Origin: Cristatella mucedo
Lineage: Eukaryota; Bryozoa; Phylactolaemata; Cristatellidae
Assembly: GCA_009760855.2 (NCBI GenBank)
Contig: WPIO01000103.1
Location: forward strand, 901,001 to 965,000
DNA: 64,000 bases
Reading direction: 5' to 3'
The notes beneath the pieces are model-generated. The model saw nothing but the letters and a program-made list of their open reading frames with translations, made no database searches and was not told where the DNA came from. Position numbers and translations under genes: made by a program. Shown here piece after piece: positions 26,153 to 39,018 of this stretch; position 1 is the stretch's first letter; every line of letters starts with the position of its first letter.

Positions 26153-29100
26153 CCGACAGTTATTTCAAACAGATGCATCTCCAAAGTAAAAAATAGGTCG
26201 TCTGAGCACGAAAACCGCTGTCTCTTGCTGCCTCAATGACCGCTGCCCAATAACCAAACATGACGAGCAAGACAAAGCTGCCAATAGCAGCACGTGTGAT
26301 AGTCACTTCATCGAGTGCTCCGAATAGCTGACAGCGAGTTGGCCACGCTCGGTCAGCCTGGCTGCACGGCATTGTCTGGCCTGGTGCACACACCTGTTGC
26401 CAGTATGCCACCGATCATTGCCGAAACTAAACCAACGGCTGGGAGGGTCTTGCTCCGGGTCACAGGAAAGGGACTGGGGCAGCTAACCTTCCTCATCCAG
26501 ACCTGACCAAAGAGGCATGCCAGGCAGCACACCTACATCCATCCTGTCTATGAGGGCTGCTTTTGTCAAAGTCAACGTTTAGCAGCAAGTCGAAATCCTG
26601 GCTCAGGATCTGGCCATGCCGCATTGTGGGTGTGCTCGAGCACCAAGTGATACCAGTGATACAGTTTGCCAACTAGTCCGGACTTAACTACGACATGCAG
26701 TGATCCCACGTGCAAAAACCAGTGCTATGGAATACACTACTCCGGTTATCACACAGGTTGTGAGGCCAGCATCATCTGCCTTCCTTGTTTTCTTTTTTAT
26801 TTGCTGATTAGCAGTCTCATTTGCATAGCAGCAGAAGAGTCTCGACGCCTACCACCACCGCTTGCAGTTGACAATAAAGGATTGCCCCCTTCAGGATTCG
26901 AGCCCACGACCTCGGTCGTGAAGAGCGAGCGCCTTACCTCAACTCACATAGTCGACCCCAAGTCACTTCCCACAGTTCCATAAATAACTCCTGCTCCCCT
27001 CTCCCGATCACGCGCAGCCTCAAGGTACTTACAAGGCTTTGCCAACGTGCTGGCGGAGCTTGCGTCTGTGACGATGCGCTGCCTCCTGTGCTTCAGCATG
27101 CGCCGTCGACCGTCGGTGATGCTCCAGGTCACCGCGAGCTTTCTCCCTCTCGGCACCCTGCATCTACATGAGCAGCGGAGCAAGTCGGATCGGATCATCG
27201 GGTCATCCAGTGGTGCTACCCCTCTCCCGGCCCCTGCAGGGAGGCCGGTAACGTGCTGCTTGAAGAAGCCAGCGTAGACGCAGCGCAACGCTGGCTCGCA
27301 CGCTTGCCTTCTGCCTGGCATGCGCCAGCATCTCTTGCCACGCGTCAGTCATCGGCACTTCACCGAGGCGCAGCCTCGATTCGGCGACCTCGACCGTTTC
27401 CTTGGCTGCGTCGTACATGCTTGTCGCTCGGCGGAAGACGGCGGCTGCCTGCTGGCTCTCGCTGTGCGCCTGCAAACATTCGATGGACGAAAGTGTAAGA
27501 TCATGGGATCAACCTGATGCCTCGTGACAGTGAACAGTGCCAGCAGCCATGCAGCAAAGCTGCTGTGTGAATATTCTGCTGAACGTCGGCGACGGCTCAT
27601 CTGCCGATGACAAAAGACGAGCTGTTGCAACCGTGTCGTGCAAGCAGATGAAACGGCACGTGCGACAAGTTGCTGCTGCCCGATCACGATATTGTGATGA
27701 GCATCTCGCCTGGGCATCACTGGCACTGCTCTGCAATGGTTCACATTCTATCTCAGTGGGAGACTCCAGAGTATTGATGCGAATGGACAAAGATCATCCA
27801 AGGTACCTCTGAAATATAGGGTACCTCAGGGCTCCGTGCTTGGTCCGGTTCTTTTCACGGTTTATACTTTCCCTCTTGCCGATGTGATTGCCAAGCACAA
27901 TATAGGCTTTCACTTCTATGCATATGACACTCAGTTGTACCTTTGCTTCGATCCCTTCGGGCCTTTCGAAGACCTCGAATTCTCTCAACTCCTTTGCTGC
28001 ATGTATTGATGACATCCACACATGGATGGTGGCAAATTATCTTAAAATTGAATGATGATAAAACTAACTTACTAGTTATGGGCAAGCCAAGTGCGATTCA
28101 GAAATGGGAAACGCTGACTCTCAAAATCAGCTCTGCCAACATATCTCTTGTCGAATATGCACGAAATCTAGGTGCCATGCTCCCAAGTGACCTTTCGTTA
28201 GACGACCACATCAGCTCCACAGGCAGGTCTGCCTACTTCCAGCTACATAACATTGCTACAATTTGGGCTTGTTAAGATAGGGATACCAACCACGTCTAAG
28301 TTGGTCCATGCATTTGTGACAAACCATATTTAATTCTGTAACACACTGCTTGCTGGCCTACAGGCATATGCAATCAGCAGCTTACAGCTGCAGCAAAACT
28401 CCGCAGCTTGGCTTGTCTGTCGTGAGCATTGCAGTTGCCACATCACACCACTCCTCGCCGACCTGCACCAGCTACCAGTCAAGCAACAGATCGACTGCAA
28501 GGTTTCGTTGCTCACTTTTAGGTCCCTTCATTCTATGGCTCCAGCCTACCTATCAGATCAACTCCACCACCAGGCTAAATATCGTACCACCTGCTTTTCG
28601 GAATCTAACCGTTTACCTATATCTCATACAAACCTCAAACCCTTTGGAGACCGTGCATTTAGTTCGTATGCTCCCAAAGCCTGGAACTCCCTCCCGACCT
28701 GCGTCAGAACATCCCCTGACCTGACCACATTTAAAAGGAACCTAAAAACACACCTATTTAGGACAGCATTTAGTGGGTCCCTGTGATTCGTCCTTGATGT
28801 GCTTATGCGTGCTGACACTGTGCATGCTGCCACTAACCACATTTGCATGCTGACCCTGTGCATGTCACCCCTAACCATATTATTCATTTTGTTTGTTTTT
28901 TAAGTATGATTTTACTTACCATTCTATTGCATTTCACTTTGCAGCAAATGTAAAGCACCTAGAGAGAGAGACTAAGTTCTCTGAGGGTGCTTTATCAAGT
29001 GAATAATTATTATTATTATTATTATTATAACAACAAGGTATGCCTAAACTTTAACTTTTCCTCGAACGATTGCTTAATAAACCCCTCATGAGCCTTCTTC

Positions 29101-30736
29101 TGCAGCCACTGCAAAGAGCCAGCACTGCACGAGAGGATATATCAGCAAGCTTCGCGAATGCAGCAAATCGGAAGGCTTGACCCATCATGACCAATCATGA
29201 TTCGAGCACAAATAGCCGTGAGCTGAGCTGACCACTGGCTGAGCTGACCAGCCATCAGATACACTGAAAGACTTGGGCAATAAGCCCAAAGCTTTCGTGC
29301 ATCCCCTCCACCGTTCAATAAAAAATGTATCTCTCATGCAATTAAATAAGCTAGAAACAACACGACTATTTCTCTTTCAGTCTATGCAGCATTTCATGAC
29401 ACCAAAGACTGGATAGCCATTTCGTAGGCCGATAAGCTAGCCGGCTTGACCTACTGTAGACCCTACTCTCTCCAAACAGCATTCCCAGCCGGCCATCAGA
29501 GCTCCAGTTGATGCCCAGGGTTATACGAGGTTAATCAGGCTCACACAAGCAGGATAGAGCATTTTGCAGCTATTGGTACATTGGAATCCACCAGACAGGC
29601 TGGACGGTAGGGCCGTGGGAAAAGAAAAGCCGTCAGCAGCAGCAGCAGCAGCAAGCAGCTGCTGCTGCTGCTGCTGACGTTAGGAAGAGCAAGGCCAAGA
29701 AGAAACGGCGAAGATATAAAAGTCAGCTACAAAAGAACTTAATGTAAGACAGACAGCAGACATGCAGGAAGGAGAAGACTCGGTATACGGGTCAGCTCCA
29801 CTGTCATTACCACTGTGGGCGATCCTGGCGACCGTCCAGCACATAAATTCCAACAATTTAGTGACGACTTAAAAATATATGGCTGCAGAGCAAGAGACTC
29901 CAATAATTAGGCACACAGACTAATTTCTTATATAAATAACTTTTCCATATCATTCATTTTTTCTAGCATCCAAGCAGAGAACTTAATCTCAACCCGGGCT
30001 CTTTATACATGCCACTAGGCTCGAGCCCAAGACCTTGGTCGTTAAAGGCTAGCTAGCACTTTACTCCGTGGGCAACACCAGGGCTTTTAGCAAGGTGAAA
30101 GGTTCAGAGACTTGCTTGTCGCTGGACCCCATATGCAATGGGATTAAGAGGTTTCTGTCACGGCCAGCTAACCAGCCAAATATGGTACGGTACAACTTCA
30201 AGACTAGTGGAGCCCATACCCTTCCAAAAACAGTTTATATCTGGCATATTTGTATTAGAAGACAGTTTACTAGCCATGCCAACGGCACAAGCCTAAAAGA
30301 CCCATCCTGGACCAATGGCTACATGCCTGCTGTTACTCACACAGTGGCATACAAACGTAGTACATATGGCAAATCAGCAACCCAAATATCTTCGATTGCA
30401 GCGATTATGCTTGATCGGGGCTTAAATCTCTTCACACAACAGCCTTTATTTCCCAGCTTTTGCTTTCGAGAAATTGGCTGCAAGTGACCGAATATCGGTT
30501 TCTAGTTCAGAAGCTGAGTTAATGTCGCTTTTGAAACATTAATTTACAGGCCTTCAGCGTGTGGCCTGGAGAAACACTGATCCCACTATTCGCTGCAACT
30601 ACCGGCAAATCGGCAATTTATGAAACTGCAGAAGCAGCAGGCCGACTTATCCACAGCCTGCTCATCCCACGAGGGTTACTTTCGCAAAAAAACCTGCTGG
30701 CCATATGGCCCAGGTAATGCACACTGCATATTCTAA

Positions 30737-30770
<34 letters not shown>

Positions 30771-33700
30771 CACACTTATCACCGGTTAATGTATGTATAT
30801 TTGCAGCTTCAATAAATTATCCTTATATAATTCGTTTACATATATATGTGTGTGTGTGTGTGTGTGTGTAAATGTGAGTGCATATAGATAATTCATTAAC
30901 ATATAAATAAATCATTTGCATAGCGAGTGGTCGGGACGCCAGCTAAATGCCCATACCTGCCCAGGGCAGTTAATTGCCTCCTGCTACAGGTGAAGTCGTC
31001 CTGCTCGGGTGGCCGGCTATGGAAACGCACACGTCGATGCAGCCGGAAGTCATGAACTCAGCTGAGAAGTGGTGCGCAAATCGGCTGATATCGGCAAAGC
31101 TGCAGAGCTTCGACAAGCCGACGAGACACCCGGATGTACACTTGGACACGGCATGCCCACACAAGCCGGCCTCAGCAAGACAGCCACTGCTTGCTGTGGG
31201 TGCGGATAGCTATGTGCACGATCCGACAACCCCACTTAGGTGCTATACTTCTGCTTTTCGACCGCTTTTTGACCGAATTCCGGCTCCGAGCACCATAGTG
31301 GCAGCTGTGCATCGAACCATGGAACCTGGTAGAGCATTGAGAAATGGGGAGCAGACAGAGGAGAGAGGGCATACAATAAAACTTTCCGATGACTCCATCG
31401 GAGTGTGCAGAGCTAGTAAGACTCGTTGGCTGCATGACGGTCCATCGCAGACGAATGGGCTTCATAGCGGCACCCTGGGAAGCTGCATGCTGCCTGTTGA
31501 CAGCCAGCATACCTTCATCCGGCAGTTGCAGGCTATTAATTAAGAACCGGACACCCATAGACTCATGCACCGGCATTGAATTAAGGCCGGTGGGGGCTCT
31601 ACTGACCACGGTTTGACAAGCCCGACAGCCAACCAAGCCATCGTTTGTCACGACTGAACTATGATCAGTGGCCGATAGCTAGCGGGCTATCAGGCTGGCT
31701 ATCAGGCCAAGCTGCCTCGAAGACACCAGTGCACCACGACTCCGTGCCAGGCAGTGAGAGGCTCAGTTAGTCAAGTGAGGTAGTCGGAGTTTTACAGCCT
31801 TCCTTTACCTAACAGTAGCGATACCATGCTATAGCCGTTACAGCAATGTCATCGTGCTCTGCACAACGATAAGGCGGCTCCCTCTACTGGGAAGGTTAAG
31901 TGTCCCCTCCCTTCCCGATGCTCAATGAGTCCATGGGGGGTCATAGGGCTTCAGCAGCAGCTGTCCAAGCAAACTGACTAGCCAACTCGGCTGCTGCAGC
32001 AGCACTGGGAAACTGAGAAATAGCAGCACAAGAAAGAGAAAAGCAGCAGCACTCCGGGGCTACCTGGTAAAGGGGACTGGTCCCCCTACCAGCACACATT
32101 GCTAGGGGGGGAGGAGGAGAAACGGAGTACCAAGAAACCGGTGCCTGGGCTAAGACACCAGCAGACATTCGCAGGCAATAGCAGCTCCATGGCAGCAGTC
32201 GGCTGGAAATCCTTGCATAAGATGTATTCAATAAGTGCGTGGTAAGGTCATCATACCACCACCACAGGAGCTCTTTTCGCAATGAAGCCAACCTTCCGAT
32301 AAAGCACAGAGGCTCTCGAGTGCCTGCCCCCCCAACGTGCCGGGTTGCCTCATGCAATTCAACGTCAACGTCAGTGGGCCGAGGCCCTAGCTGCTGCCAA
32401 CGCACGGCTGCCAAGGAAAGTGCCACGGAGAAGGCCAAGCTTCGTTGGGCGTGGCTTTCACTCGGCCTGCCGACCTGTGTGCCGGACACGTGACGGCTCG
32501 GCAATTTCTGCGTAGCTTCCAGTGCCAAGAACGAAGCCTTAGAAGCAGCCGAATCGGTCGCGATGGCAGCCAATGCATGCAGTTGACAACGAATCTCAAG
32601 CTCCAGAGCTCTTCCCACGCATACAAAGATGATGCTTCACTTTCGTAGTTGTGCACACGTGTCGATGAAAAGAAGAAAGCGGTGTCCTGCTAATAAATAT
32701 CCCACCGGATCTTTCCTGATTCTACCGAGCTCAATATACACGATGATATGTCATCACTCGGCTCCCAAGATTGTATGCATCATCATACTGACAGGCCTTT
32801 AACGGAAGGGATCACTCCTAAAGTCTGTCCGAATTCGGCACAACAGAGGCAAGTTTACTAGGGGTCTGAAGCAGGTAAGAACTGCCACGCTTCGTGCTTT
32901 GCATCGCCTCCTCACATGCCAGCGATCTAAAGCAGCTGTAAATCGACCGACCTGGGGGCAACGAAGCGATTTGCTTGACATCTTCATGTGTAGACACAGA
33001 CCGGCACCAAACTTACCTGCCAGCCTACTCGACAGATTGGTGATCGATCACGTATCTTATAGGAATTCTCACGCTAGGCACACACACAATGAACGAACAG
33101 TTCGAGCACATTCGACCAGTCAGCATCAACATCAGTTGGCTATCAGCTGCGCTATAGCAACAACCTTTGAACAGACACACTCTACCCTGAGCCCTGCCTG
33201 CAATCCCAGTTGCTGCTTCGAAGTTCCACACTATTCGACTGTGCTGACAGGACTTTTTGGGTCATACTTGCACGGCTCCCAGTAAACGAAACTCATTGGC
33301 TTCGATTCTTTTTGGGCAGACGGCGACCTGCCACTTCTTACCCTACGACAACTACTTTCCCACTGCCGACTATGGCTCATCCTTTCCAGGGGTCCTGAGC
33401 TGCTACTTCCATGCCACTCACTACATCAACTGCTCTCCTGACTCTGTTTCCTACTTTCTCTTTGTTGGGTGAGATGAAGTCTTCAGCTACCGAATGCATA
33501 CCGAGAGCTGCTTGGGCTGTAAGTGCACATAGTCTTTGTGGAGTTACAGACGGTGATATATTACATTACATTATTTCGCCGATGCGATTGCCTGGACAAT
33601 CTAAATTTACTGTTCCATTCCACTGCAGCAACAGTGCCTCCAGAAGATACAATTCGCTTATCACCTGCTAACGCGCACCCAAGAGTTGCATACAGCGAGT

Positions 33701-35458
33701 GTGTGCCCCTTCCCCCTAGGTCGCCTCGCATGGGTGGGGTTGTTGTGTGCTAGGCCCTATAGGTGGCGCTTTGGCCGCCACGGATGAAGCTGCTCAGTTC
33801 GGTCACTTAGGCATCAAGCAGACGATACGCACCCTTAGCTGTGGGCCTCGACTCTCTCGATTACTGCGTCTGCTGACAAAAATTGATAGTGTGTACTCGA
33901 GCTCTGCCACTTGTGCCCGTCAACGTGGATTCTAGAGTTCATGCTCGTAGGCAGGTGATCACCACTGGGGGTAAGTAAACACATTCTCCGGGATGTTTTC
34001 TCTACCTGAAGATCGCTACCCGGCTGTACGAAGCAGCAGCTGCCGGGTAGCGATTGGTTGCGGCTCTGACTAATGGGGGGGGGGGAACAATTGCAGGGAC
34101 ATTGAGCAGGCTTCCAGGTAGCAGCCGGCAAACAACAAGACAAGAGGGAACTCATTCCTCTGACGACAGCTCAGATCGGGGGTGCAACAGCAAGCCAGAC
34201 CAACGGCTGCCGCATTCACTCGGAGCTCGGCCCCAGCTAGCTGACGTCCTACTGATCAAAAAGGGTCATTAAAGGTGTGGAAAACAGATTTTCTGGTGAG
34301 AGCCCCCTCTCACCAAACATGGCTGCCGTGTGCCGACTGCTGCCGAAAAATGGCTCGGCACGCTACGAGTTCAGTAAGAAAATCGTGACAGCGTGCAGCA
34401 AACAGTTGCGAGCGATGAGCCCGCCGATAAGTATGCAGCCGAGGCTGGCGAAAGGAGCAGCGAACGGTCATCTAAGCTGGCCTCCCAAACTTCCGGCAAC
34501 AAACATGAGGGGAAGGAAGGAAGGGGGCTCATACAACCAGCACCTGGGCGACGATTGTAGGCGAAAGGGTAAGCACAGCAGCAGCAGCACGGGCGGATGC
34601 AGCCAGCCAGGCTGGACTCTCATCTGACCACAATGCTGCTGCGATAACCAGCTGGCTAGTTCATCGCTCACAAATCCTGCATCGAAATTCTCACAAAACT
34701 TCAAGTCCGACAGAAATCCAATTCCAACACAGAGCCAGAACGCAGATGCGCACCCACCTCACGGGCAGTGGCAGCATTTGCTTCATCCCTGCGAAGAAGA
34801 GTTCTACTACCGAGAGCCAATGAATGCAATGATTGTTCATGTAATTGACACTCGTCAGTTAAAAAACACTCTTCCTTGCCAGACTATGGGAAAAAAGGCC
34901 TGGAAAGCCAGCTCTGGTTCTCTCGAGGCAACGTAAGCAACTACATTGCACATATGCCTGCGTCGGCAGGAGGCATGCATGGCGCTGCCAGTCAGTGATC
35001 AGGGCTATTTTTTCAGCCTCTGGCAAGCGCCGCCACCGGCAGTGGGTTGAACCTTTGCGCAGCCCAAGAGACTCCGCTGACCTTCTTAGCTGCACCAACG
35101 GCATCGTAGTAAGGACGGCTTTTCTCTATGGACCGGCGATGCTTCCGGTGCAGAGTCTCCAGTTTTTGTGACGACTCTGAGAAGACGGTGCCGAAACGTT
35201 TCCGGGCCTCCTGCAGAAAAAGCGAAGGCCAGCGCTCATCGTGAGCCACAGCTCGGTGAGCCATGAACAGATGCAGACAGACAGACACACAGACACGGGC
35301 ACACAAGGATCGATGCACAGACAGTGAACCGACCGGCAGAGGGCGAGATGGAGACTCAGCTTAAGTACAAAGAGGGAGAGGAGGCTGCGATCAGAAGGGG
35401 AGAGGAAAAAGAGAGAGAGAGAGGGGGAAAGAGAGAGGAGAGAGAGAGAGAGAGAGAG

Positions 35459-35512
<54 letters not shown>

Positions 35513-38500
35513 AAGGTTGGTGCAGAGATTTGCATGCAGCCGATTTTGACTGTGCTGTGGCTGAGCTCAATGATGCAGCCCACAATCAGCGAGAGCAGCC
35601 GTATACCAAAGACGGCAGCCAGCCTAACATACTTGCGAAAGGCAGCTTGCTGGTAGAACGTCAAGTTGCAGCCGTTAGTGAGTGGAAAAAAGTTAATATT
35701 AATTCATTTGCATGTCGACCGAAGCCAAACCAGGGCTCACATGTAGCAGGCGAGCAGTACGCTGCACAGCAGACAGGTGGGCACGGCGCAGAAGTCGCGA
35801 TGAGCAACGGAGAAGTATGGCAGACCGCGGTAAGGGCCAAGTACAGACCAAGATGAGGGCCAAGTGTACTACGAGTGAGAGCTATACCGAAGCAAGCAGC
35901 CACGGATGCAGCACGCCCGACCGCTGCTGCCTTCGCATGGAGCCAGTCATGTGACTCTCGGGCAACGACCCGACGAATGTCAAGGCCGCGGCTCGGCCGG
36001 TGGGGCTTCCCGGGTGCTGGGCCGGGCAGGCGGAAGCAAAGTTGGCTCGAGTGCGACCCATCGGTCTCGCAAGCCGACGCCCCAGGACTCTCTGCGTGCG
36101 CACACAACTGCCCTGTGCAGGGATAATGAAGTGCGCACACCTTGATGTTCACCGGTTCCTGGCCGCTCCGGTAGCAGCCCGCTCGCACATTCGGTAGCAG
36201 TCCGCTCGTGCACCACTGCCCTGCGCCGCGGGCGTCGGTGCCGGGACGGTTCTACGGACGCGGCTCCTTTTGCCGCGCTCAGACTGCCACGGCCACTTTG
36301 CCTCCTCGTTCGGCAAAGGCAGGCAGGCGACTTGGAGGCATTGAGACACTGGCAGCAGGATGCCTTCGGCAGCCAGTCCATGTCGGCTGAATGCTTAGTA
36401 GCCGGTTGACAGCTTGGCAGGGGTCAGCCACCGTAGGGGCTGGCTTCCTCGTCTGCCTAAGGCTGAGCACTGCAGCCTTAGACAGCTTGGCTGATGGAGG
36501 CATCAGCAGTCGCTGCTGCTGCTGCTGCCAGCAGCAACGGCTGCTGCCTCCCCTGGCCAAGCTGTCGTAGGTATTTACCACTGGCGACCAGGGACTGTGA
36601 CCCGCACGGCAGAGGCTGGAGTGTGCAACCCCTCATCCCTTGCTTTGCTAGCAGCCTGCTGCAACAACAACACATGCCCATGTAGCTGACCTTCACCCTC
36701 CCTCCCCCACCAACCACAACATACCACTCTAGTCTGGGCTGAATTAACCGTGACCCCAGTGACCGACAAGAGAGCAGCAGCCTTATGAGTAGCAGCAGCA
36801 GCAGGTGCCCTATGCACTCGACGTTGATGACGTCGGCAAGCTGCCACGGCCGACCTCACAGCACCTCACGCAAGTGCCCCACTAGCTCTTGAGTCTGAGA
36901 AGCAGCAGCAAGCTGCATCAGTCTGTTCGGTTGAGCCTCCGGCTCCGTACATTCTGCTTACATACACACCCCCACCCACCCACTCCGAGGTAGATAGGCC
37001 TCGAAGCTTCTACGGGTGAAGAAGCAGCAAGGTATGGCCGTAAGTTAATTTCGGCAATTCACAGAAATTACTGCATTTATGATTCACTTTTGTGATGCCG
37101 CTTCGGTGCTGGCATGCAGAGTAGGAACATAAGCGTTCCGTGTTTACTTTAGTTCTCTCCCTAAGGCACGTCTTCAAACCATCACCGACCAGCCACTGCT
37201 CACTGGTCGGTTGAGCCTCAGCTCCCAACTCCCCCCACTTTCTTGCTTTTGGCCTCGGTCAGGCACTAAGCTCAGATAATGATCTAATCTGAGAGGCGAT
37301 TTCTATGCAAGGAATTTCGAGTGACAAATGCTGCCAACCGGTGCACAGCAGAGGACCGTCAGCCTATTCCCACCTTTTCTGTGCTGCAAAAGGCTCGACC
37401 GAGATGGAACCAAAAGGCTAACGACCTTGCGTTGAAGCGCAGGTTCGAGCTATGTGCACGGCAAGCAGCCGGTGCTGGGAGTTGCTGCACATTGCAGAGT
37501 TGGCAGCAAAGGTGTCCGCCACCGAGCGCAGGAGGAGAGTGGCAGCACCAGAAAACCACCCAGCCCACACGTCTGGAGCACTTGAATACATTATCCAGGG
37601 GGTGGGGCAAGGGAAGAGCATTGGAAGCAGCACTAGCCAAGAAAGCACGAAGTGCACGAGCGCTGGGCAGAGTAGCGCGATGAATCACGCTCTCTCATTT
37701 GGTGTTGGTGAAGCAGCGACGGTGCTGAGTGGCAGGTGGTGGCTGGGTGGGTGGCTGGCTGGCAGAGGTGTAGCCTTTTTCCCTTGAGGCTGGGCTTTGC
37801 TGCTGTAGCCGTCAAAAACCACGGAGGGCTGGAAAGCCAGCGCTAGCACACGAGTTCAATAACAATAATAATACACTTGATAAAGCGCCCCCAGAGAACT
37901 CAATCTCTTTCTAAGCGCTTTACAACTCAATGCTGACAGCTTGCTTCTCGCTCGTCTTTTCGGCTGAGCCGACACGCTTGCTGAGACACTGAGATGCCCA
38001 GCAGCGCGATCTGTGGCAAGTACTGCACACGAGGAGCAGTGGGTCAAGGCCTCGGCGTCTAGCAGCGCTGGCCGGCCACGTGCTGCAGGAGCGCATCAAT
38101 CGAGAGCAGGGCAGCGTGCAGTGCTTCCCCCTCCGCCCCGCCGCCGTCAAATGACCACCACCTATAGGGATGATCGCCTAGTCGGCCAAGCAGCCACAAC
38201 GAGGCTCTTGCTGGCAGACCGTCCTTTCACCGAACCGACCGGCCCCCCCCCGAGATTAGCTGATGGCAGGCAGTATACCTAGTCAGCTTCGTTCGGAGCT
38301 GCTGCCTGCCTGCACTGACAAAATCCTAAGGCATCCTACAGTGCCACGCCCCTTCTGCAACTCAATGTTGCCAATACGTTAGGCCACGTGTCTGAGTAGT
38401 GTTGGTTGCGAACATCCATACACGTACCCAATGGAGCTGCTTCTTACTAAACGTTTGTACAGACACTCGGTGCTTTTGACAGATGTTCGGGTGAGAGAAT

Positions 38501-38944
38501 CGACTGACGGCAAAGGCTGAGTGCAGCATAAATTCCATCCTTTTAATAGGCACGATTGCTTTGGTGGGAAACGTACAGAGGACCCTCTCCCCTCCTCTCC
38601 CCCCCCCTAACGGGTGAGTACTGGTGAGTGTCTGGAAGCCACTGGCTCATCGATGACTGCCAAAAGTCTGGTGTAACTGGATCCAATTGCTTGGGCAGTT
38701 GAATTAAGTAACAGCCGGGAAGCCTATTACAGTCAGCAACGAGAGCAAACAAGCCCACGTACCATGACCTCTCCCAAGCAGCCCACGGCCATGACAGGCT
38801 TGAGGGTGGAGCACTCACTCTCGAATACGGCGTGCCCACCCACCAGCAGGCGATCGAAAGAATCTCCTGCATCTGTGGAAGAAAAATAGCAAAGAGGGTG
38901 GTTCGGATGCAGCTAGGCGGCAGCCTTCGGCTATATCATCGAGT

Positions 38945-39018
<74 letters not shown>

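Noticed and set aside
31941-32618. Long minus-strand frame (225 codons) in an SH3BP5 intron
   Set aside because: No domain, no splice context, Ala/Ser/Leu-rich composition and no similarity recognised.
35661-36188. Minus-strand frame of 175 codons
   Set aside because: Compositional (His/Cys/Pro-rich) with overlapping frames of similar length on both strands, typical of GC-rich intron DNA.
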